Shown one piece after another: positions 11,501 through 20,500 of a stretch of DNA of 23,368 nt. Where the stretch lies: assembly GCA_013414665.1 (NCBI GenBank), contig CP058703.1, forward strand, positions 351,140 through 374,507, in the 5' to 3' direction. Numbering within the stretch: the first letter of the stretch is position 1; each line of letters begins with the position of its first letter. The stretch comes from Cyclobacteriaceae bacterium (GTDB taxonomy: Bacteria; Bacteroidota; Bacteroidia; Cytophagales; Cyclobacteriaceae). Position numbers and translations under genes: made by a program. Below the pieces are notes generated by a model. That model saw only the letters and a list, made by a program, of their open reading frames with translations, was not told the DNA's origin and searched no databases.

Positions 11501-14500
11501 TCAATAAATCTCATAAGTTCAGCCTTAACAGCCAGTACAACCTTAACGGTTGAGGCGATGAATGCTATAACGGGTTGCAGCATAATCTTGCCAGGTACAA
11601 CTGCTGTAACAGTCTCTGCTTCAATTCCAACTCCTGTAATTTCTCCGGTAAGCCCGGTTATTGCGTGTGTTGGCGATCCGACTATAGTATTAACCAGTAG
11701 TGCGATAAGCGGCAACCAATGGTATAAAGATGGCGTCCCCATGCCAGGTGAAGTAAACCAAACACTGAATATCTCAACCGGAGTTGTTAATAGTGGAAGT
11801 TATACGGTATATGAAATTCAGTCTGGGTGTACGTCTGCTGCTTCATTACCGGTTACCGTTACCATTAATTCAATTGCTAGTCCACCTGTAGCCTCAAATC
11901 CAAATCCAATTTGTGTTGGCCAGACAATACCAACCTTAACAGCTTCAGGATCGAATCTCAATTGGTATTCCGATGCAGCACTAACCATGTTGGTTGGTAC
12001 AGGTAGTCCATTCACACCCTCTGCTTCCGAAGTAGATAACATGACAGCCGGATCGTATCCACTTTATGTAACACAGACCATTGGTTGTGAAAGCGCTGCC
12101 ACCATAGTTACAGTTGTAGTTAATCCGGTTGTGGCGGCAAATGCCGGTGTTAATACAAATCTTTGTGATGGACAAAACATAATACTGGGGGAAGTCCAGC
12201 GGCAACGGGTGGTAGCGGAACATATACGTATAGCTGGACCAGCGTGCCACCGGGTTTCACAAGTACACAATCAAATCCGGTTGTAACACCTGTTTTAGGT
12301 TTAACTACCTACGTGTTGCAAGTAACAGATGCATTTGGTTGTACAGATTCTGATCAGATTGATGTAACCGTAAATGAGGTTCCCACTTTTACCGTAACAA
12401 ATAATACAAATGCAGGCACAGGTCAAATCTGCAGCGGATCGATTATAGATATAAATTTAACAAGCCCTACGATTGGAGCTATTATCACGCTTCAACCAGT
12501 TGTCTATGGAGGTTTTGTAACGGGAGGTTTGTATGCGGCAGGTGGAACGTTCGCAAATGGAAATACAATTACTGAAGGCGGTGGGTTAATCAACACATCA
12601 AATGCTCCGGTTAGTATTGTTTATACTTTTAGTGTAGCTACACCGGATTGTACCAATCCGGTAACCCAACAGGCAACAATTGTGGTAAATCCTTCACCTG
12701 TGCTCAGTATCACCAACAGTACGCCTTCCATTTGTAGTGGGTCTGCTGTAAACGTGTTGCTGAATAGTGCTACCTCCGGTGCAGTGATCCGAATTACATC
12801 CGTTAACTATGGTTCCGTTACAGGAGGAACATTGTCTGCCGGCTCAACATTTACACCAGGATCAAGTATTACAGAAAGCTTAATCAACTCTGGAAATACC
12901 CGGTAACTGTGCGTTATAACCTTGAAGTGCTGGCAAACGGTTGTACAACCACAGGATTCTTTACAGATGTTATTGTTAATCCGAACCCTACGTTTGTAGC
13001 CTCCAATTTTGCTCCTGAAATTTGCCATGGCGACCAAACAAGTATTTTCTTCGGAAGTGCCACAGCAGGACACCAGATTAATGTGGTGAGTGTTTTTATG
13101 GTGCCGTAACAGGTGGAACGGTGAATCCAGGGGTTACTACCTTTACGAGTGCAACTCCTTTAGAAGAAGCGCTCTTTAACAATACAAATGCCCCAATCGA
13201 TGTTGAATATACTTTTAATGTAACAACGCCAGCGACCACTCCAGTATGTCCTATTTCACCGGCTAACCAGATGGTTTCGGTACGTGTTTATCCGAATCCA
13301 ACCTTTACGGCTACAAATAATTCGGGTGGAGGAACAGGGACAATTTGCAGTGGACAACAATCCAGTGTATTATTAAACACACCCGTTTCAGGTGGACAGA
13401 TTCGGTTAGCAAATGTTACGTATGGTGCGGTTATTGGATCCTATTCGGCCGGAGCACTGTTTGCCAATGGTCAGTCATTAGCTGAACCCCTTATTAACAA
13501 TACGGCCAACCCGATTACGGTTGTATATGAATTCGAGGCTATAGTAGGTCTATGCACACCAAGTGCTTCGCAGGTGGTGAATGTGGTTGTTAACCCCACC
13601 CCGAATGTAGTTGCCTTACCCGCCAGTCAAACAATCTGCAGCGGATCGAACACCAACATTGCGTTGAGCACAACAAATGGTGTAGCCGGAGCTACGTATA
13701 GCTGGACCGTAGTACAGAGTGGCGTAAGCGGAGCGACCTCCGATACAGGCACTACCATCAACCAGACGTTAACAGCAACCGGCTCGGTGGCGGGCACCGC
13801 TACCTATACCATCACACCAACGGCAGGCGGTTGTCCGGGTACCCCGATTACGGTAATCGTAACCGTCAATCCGTTACCGGATGTAGTGGCATCACCGAAT
13901 GCAGAGACGATCTGCAGCGGAGGTACTACGAACATTGCGTTGAGCACAACAAATGGCGTAGCAGGCGCTACATATAGCTGGACTGTAGTACAGAGCAACG
14001 TAAGCGGAGCAACGGCAGGCTTTGGCACTACCATCAACCAAACTTTAACGGCCACTACAAGCTCATCAGGTACTGCAACCTATACCATCACACCGGCATC
14101 GAACGGATGCAACGGCACCCCGATAGTAGTAGTGGTAACAGTAACCCCAACCCCGGATGTAGTAGCTTTACCCGCCAGTCAAACAATCTGCAGCGGATCG
14201 AACACTAACATTGCGTTGAGCACAACAAATGGTGTATCCGGAGCTACATATAGCTGGACCGTAGTACAGAGTGGCGTAAGCGGAGCGACCTCCGATACAG
14301 GCACCACCATCAACCAGACGTTAACAGCAACCGGCTCGGTGGCGGGCACCGCTACCTATACCATCACGCCAACGGCAGGCGGTTGTCCGGGTACCCCGAT
14401 TACGGTAATCGTAACCGTCAATCCGTTACCGGATGTAGTGGCATCACCGAATGCAGAGACGATCTGCAGCGGAGGTACTACGAACATTGCGTTGAGCACA

Positions 14501-17500
14501 ACAAATGGCGTAGCAGGCGCTACGTATAGCTGGACTGTAGTACAGAGCAACGTAAGCGGAGCAACGGCAGGCTTTGGAACAAGCATCAATCAGACCTTAA
14601 CAGCAACTACAAGCTCATCAGGTACTGCAACCTATACAATCACACCGGCATCGAACGGATGCATCGGCACCCCGATAGTAGTAGTGGTAACGGTAACCCC
14701 AACCCCGGATGTAGTAGCTTTACCCGCCAGTCAAACAATCTGCAGCGGATCGAACACCAACATTGCGTTGAGCACAACAAATGGTGTAGCCGGAGCTACG
14801 TATAGCTGGACCGTAGTACAAAGCGGAGTAAGCGGAGCGACCTCCGATACAGGCACTACCATCAACCAGACGTTAACAGCAACCGGCTCGGTGGCGGGCA
14901 CTGCAACCTATACCATCACACCAACGGCAGGCGGTTGTCCGGGTACCCCGATTACGGTAATCGTAACCGTCAATCCGTTACCGGATGTAGTGGCATCACC
15001 GAATGCAGAGACGATCTGCAGCGGAGGTACTACGAACATTGCGTTGAGCACAACAAATGGCGTAGCAGGCGCTACGTATAGCTGGACTGTAGTACAGAGC
15101 AACGTAAGCGGAGCAACGGCAGGCTTTGGAACAAGCATCAATCAGACCTTAACAGCCACTACAAGCTCATCAGGCACCGCTACCTATACGATCACACCGG
15201 CATCGAACGGATGCACCGGCACCCCGATAGTAGTAGTGGTAACGGTAACTCCAACCCCGGATGTAGTAGCTTTACCCGCCAGTCAAACAATCTGCAGCGG
15301 ATCGAACACCAACATTGCGTTGAGCACAACAAATGGTGTAGCCGGAGCTACGTATAGCTGGACCGTAGTACAGAGTGGCGTAAGCGGAGCGACCTCCGAT
15401 ACAGGCACCACCATCAACCAGACGTTAACAGCAACCGGCTCGGTGGCGGGCACTGCAACCTATACCATCACGCCAACGGCAGGCGGTTGTCCGGGCACCC
15501 CGATTACGGTAATCGTAACCGTCAATCCGTTACCGGATGTAGTGGCATCACCGAATGCAGAGACGATCTGCAGCGGAGGTACTACGAACATTGCGTTGAG
15601 CACAACAAATGGCGTAGCAGGCGCTACGTATAGCTGGACTGTAGTACAGAGCAACGTAAGTGGAGCAACGGCAGGCTTTGGAACAAGCATCAATCAGACC
15701 TTAACAGCCACTACAAGCTCGTCAGGTACTGCAACCTATACAATCACACCGGCATCGAACGGATGCAACGGCACCCCGATAGTAGTAGTGGTAACGGTTA
15801 ACCCCACCCCGGATGTAGTAGCTTTACCCGCCAGCCAGACAATCTGCAGCGGATCGAACACCAACATTGCGTTGAGCACAACAAATGGTGTAGCCGGAGC
15901 TACGTATAGCTGGACCGTAGTACAGAGTGGCGTAAGCGGAGCGACCTCCGATACAGGCACTACCATCAACCAGACGTTAACAGCAACCGGCTCGGTGGCG
16001 GGCACTGCAACCTATACCATCACACCAACGGCAGGCGGTTGTCCGGGTACCCCGATTACGGTAATCGTAACCGTCAATCCGTTACCGGATGTAGTGGCAT
16101 CACCGAATGCAGAGACGATCTGCAGCGGAGGTACTACGAACATTGCGTTGAGCACAACAAATGGCGTAGCAGGCGCTACGTATAGCTGGACTGTAGTACA
16201 GAGCAACGTAAGCGGAGCAACGGCAGGCTTTGGAACAAGCATCAATCAGACCTTAACAGCAACTACAAGCTCATCAGGCACCGCTACCTATACAATCACA
16301 CCGGCATCGAGCGGATGCAACGGCACCCCGATAATAGTAGTGGTAACGGTAACCCCAACCCCGAACGTAGTAGCCTTACCCGCCAGTCAGACAATCTGCA
16401 GCGGATCGAACACCAACATTGCGTTGAGCACAACAAATGGTGTAGCCGGAGCTACGTATAGCTGGACCGTAGTACAGAGTGGCGTAAGCGGAGCGACCTC
16501 CGATACAGGCACTACCATCAACCAGACGTTAACAGCAACCGGCTCGGTGGCGGGCACCGCTACCTATACCATCACGCCAACGGCAGGCGGTTGTCCGGGT
16601 ACCCCGATTACGGTAATCGTAACCGTCAATCCGTTGCCGGATGTAGTGGCATCACCGAATGCAGAGACGATCTGCAGCGGAGGTACTACGAACATTGCGT
16701 TGAGCACAACAAATGGCGTAGCAGGCGCTACGTATAGCTGGACTGTAGTACAGAGCAACGTAAGCGGAGCAACGGCAGGCTTTGGAACAAGCATCAATCA
16801 GACTTTAACGGCCACTACAAGTTCATCAGGCACCGCTACCTATACCATCACACCGGCATCGAACGGATGCAACGGCACCCCGATAGTAGTAGTGGTAACG
16901 GTTAACCCCACCCCGGATGTAGTAGCTTTACCCGCCAGCCAGACAATCTGCAGCGGAGCGAACACCAACATTGCGTTGAGCACAACAAATGGTGTAGCCG
17001 GAGCTACGTATAGCTGGACCGTAGTACAGAGTGGCGTAAGCGGAGCGACCTCCGATACAGGCACCACCATCAACCAGACGTTAACAGCAACCGGCTCGGT
17101 GGCGGGCACCGCTACCTATACCATCACACCAACGGCAGGCGGTTGCCCGGTACCCCGATTACCGTAATCGTAACCGTTAATCCGTTACCGGATGTAGTGG
17201 CATCACCGAATGCAGAGACGATCTGCAGCGGAGGTACTACGAACATTGCGTTGAGCACGAGCAATGGTGTAGCAGGCGCTACGTATAGCTGGACTGTAGT
17301 ACAGAGCAACGTAAGCGGAGCAACGGCAGGCTTTGGAACAAGCATCAATCAGACTTTAACGGCCACTACAAGTTCATCAGGCACCGCTACCTATACCATC
17401 ACACCGGCATCGAACGGATGCATCGGCACCCCGATAGTAGTAGTGGTAACGGTAACCCCAACCCCGGATGTAGTAGCTTTACCCGCCAGTCAAACAATCT

Positions 17501-20500
17501 GCAGCGGATCGAACACCAACATTGCGTTGAGCACAACAAATGGTGTAGCCGGAGCTACGTATAGCTGGACCGTAGTACAAAGCGGAGTAAGCGGAGCGAC
17601 CTCCGATACAGGCACTACCATCAACCAGACGTTAACAGCAACCGGCTCGGTGGCGGGCACTGCAACCTATACCATCACACCAACGGCAGGCGGTTGTCCG
17701 GTACCCCGATTACGGTAATCGTAACCGTCAATCCGTTACCGGATGTAGTGGCATCACCGAATGCAGAGACGATCTGCAGCGGAGGTACTACGAACATTGC
17801 GTTGAGCACAACAAATGGCGTAGCAGGCGCTACGTATAGCTGGACTGTAGTACAGAGCAACGTAAGCGGAGCAACGGCAGGCTTTGGAACAAGCATCAAT
17901 CAGACCTTAACAGCAACTACAAGCTCATCAGGCACCGCTACCTATACAATCACACCGGCATCGAGCGGATGCAACGGCACCCCGATAATAGTAGTGGTAA
18001 CGGTAACCCCAACCCCGAACGTAGTAGCCTTACCCGCCAGTCAGACAATCTGCAGCGGATCGAACACCAACATTGCGTTGAGCACAACAAATGGTGTAGC
18101 CGGAGCTACGTATAGCTGGACCGTAGTACAGAGTGGCGTAAGCGGAGCGACCTCCGATACAGGCACTACCATCAACCAGACGTTAACAGCAACCGGCTCG
18201 GTGGCGGGCACCGCTACCTATACCATCACGCCAACGGCAGGCGGTTGTCCGGTACCCCGATTACCGTAATCGTAACCGTTAATCCGTTACCGGATGTAGT
18301 GGCATCCCCGAATGCAGAGACGATCTGCAGCGGAGGAACTACGAACATTGCGTTAAGCACGAGCAATGGGGTAGCCGGTGCTACGTATAGCTGGACCGTA
18401 GTACAGAGCAATGTAAGCGGAGCTACGGCAGGCTTTGGTGCAAGCATCAATCAGACCTTAACAGCAACCACAAGTTCATCAGGTACTGCTACCTATACAA
18501 TCACACCGGCATCGAACGGATGTAACGGTACCCCGATAGTAGTAGTGGTAACGGTAAACCCCACTCCGGACGTAGTGGCCTTACCGGCCAGTCAGACGAT
18601 CTGCAGTGGAGCGAACACCAACATCGCGTTGAGTACCACAAATGGTGTAGCCGGAGCTACGTATAGCTGGACCGTAGTACAGAGCGGAGTAAGCGGAGCT
18701 ACCTCCGACACAGGCACCACAATCAACCAGACGTTAACAGCAACAGGCTCGGTGGCGGGCACAGCTACCTATACCATCACACCAACTGCAGGCGGTTGTC
18801 CGGGCACCCCGATTACCGTAATCGTAACCGTTAATCCGTTACCGGATGTAGTGGCATCACCGAATGCAGAGGCGATCTGCAGCGGAGGCACTACCAACAT
18901 TGCGTTAAGCACGAGCAATGGCGTGGCCGGTGCTACGTATAGCTGGACCGTAGTACAGAGCAATGTAAGCGGAGCTACGGCAGGCTTTGGTGCAAGCATC
19001 AATCAAACCTTAACAGCAACCACAAGTTCATCAGGTACTGCTACCTATACAATCACACCGGCATCGAACGGATGCAACGGCACCCCGATAGTAGTAGTGG
19101 TAACGGTAAACCCCACTCCGAACGTAGTGGCCTTACCGGCCAGTCAGACGATCTGCAGTGGAGCGAACACCAACATCGCGTTGAGTACCACAAATGGTGT
19201 AGCCGGAGCTACGTATAGCTGGACCGTAGTACAGAGCGGAGTAAGCGGAGCTACCTCCGACACAGGCACCACAATCAACCAGACGTTAACAGCAACAGGC
19301 TCGGTGGCGGGCACTGCAACCTATACCATCACGCCAACGGCAGGCGGTTGTCCGGGCACCCCGATTACGGTAATCGTAACCGTCAATCCGTTACCGGATG
19401 TAGTGGCATCACCGAATGCAGAGACGATCTGCAGCGGAGGTACTACGAACATTGCGTTGAGCACAACAAATGGCGTAGCAGGCGCTACGTATAGCTGGAC
19501 TGTAGTACAGAGCAACGTAAGTGGAGCAACGGCAGGCTTTGGAACAAGCATCAATCAGACCTTAACAGCCACTACAAGCTCGTCAGGTACTGCAACCTAT
19601 ACAATCACACCGGCATCGAACGGATGCAACGGCACCCCGATAGTAGTAGTGGTAACGGTTAACCCCACCCCGGATGTAGTAGCTTTACCCGCCAGCCAGA
19701 CAATCTGCAGCGGATCGAACACCAACATTGCGTTGAGCACAACAAATGGTGTAGCCGGAGCTACGTATAGCTGGACCGTAGTACAGAGTGGCGTAAGCGG
19801 AGCGACCTCCGATACAGGCACTACCATCAACCAGACGTTAACAGCAACCGGCTCGGTGGCGGGCACTGCAACCTATACCATCACACCAACGGCAGGCGGT
19901 TGTCCGGGTACCCCGATTACGGTAATCGTAACCGTCAATCCGTTACCGGATGTAGTGGCATCACCGAATGCAGAGACGATCTGCAGCGGAGGTACTACGA
20001 ACATTGCGTTGAGCACAACAAATGGCGTAGCAGGCGCTACGTATAGCTGGACTGTAGTACAGAGCAACGTAAGCGGAGCAACGGCAGGCTTTGGAACAAG
20101 CATCAATCAGACCTTAACAGCCACTACAAGCTCATCAGGCACCGCTACCTATACGATCACACCGGCATCGAACGGATGCACCGGCACCCCGATAGTAGTA
20201 GTGGTAACGGTAACTCCAACCCCGGATGTAGTAGCTTTACCCGCCAGTCAAACAATCTGCAGCGGATCGAACACCAACATTGCGTTGAGCACAACAAATG
20301 GTGTAGCCGGAGCTACGTATAGCTGGACCGTAGTACAGAGTGGCGTAAGCGGAGCGACCTCCGATACAGGCACTACCATCAACCAGACGTTAACAGCAAC
20401 CGGCTCGGTGGCGGGCACCGCTACCTATACCATCACGCCAACGGCAGGCGGTTGTCCGGTACCCCGATTACCGTAATCGTAACCGTTAATCCGTTACCGG

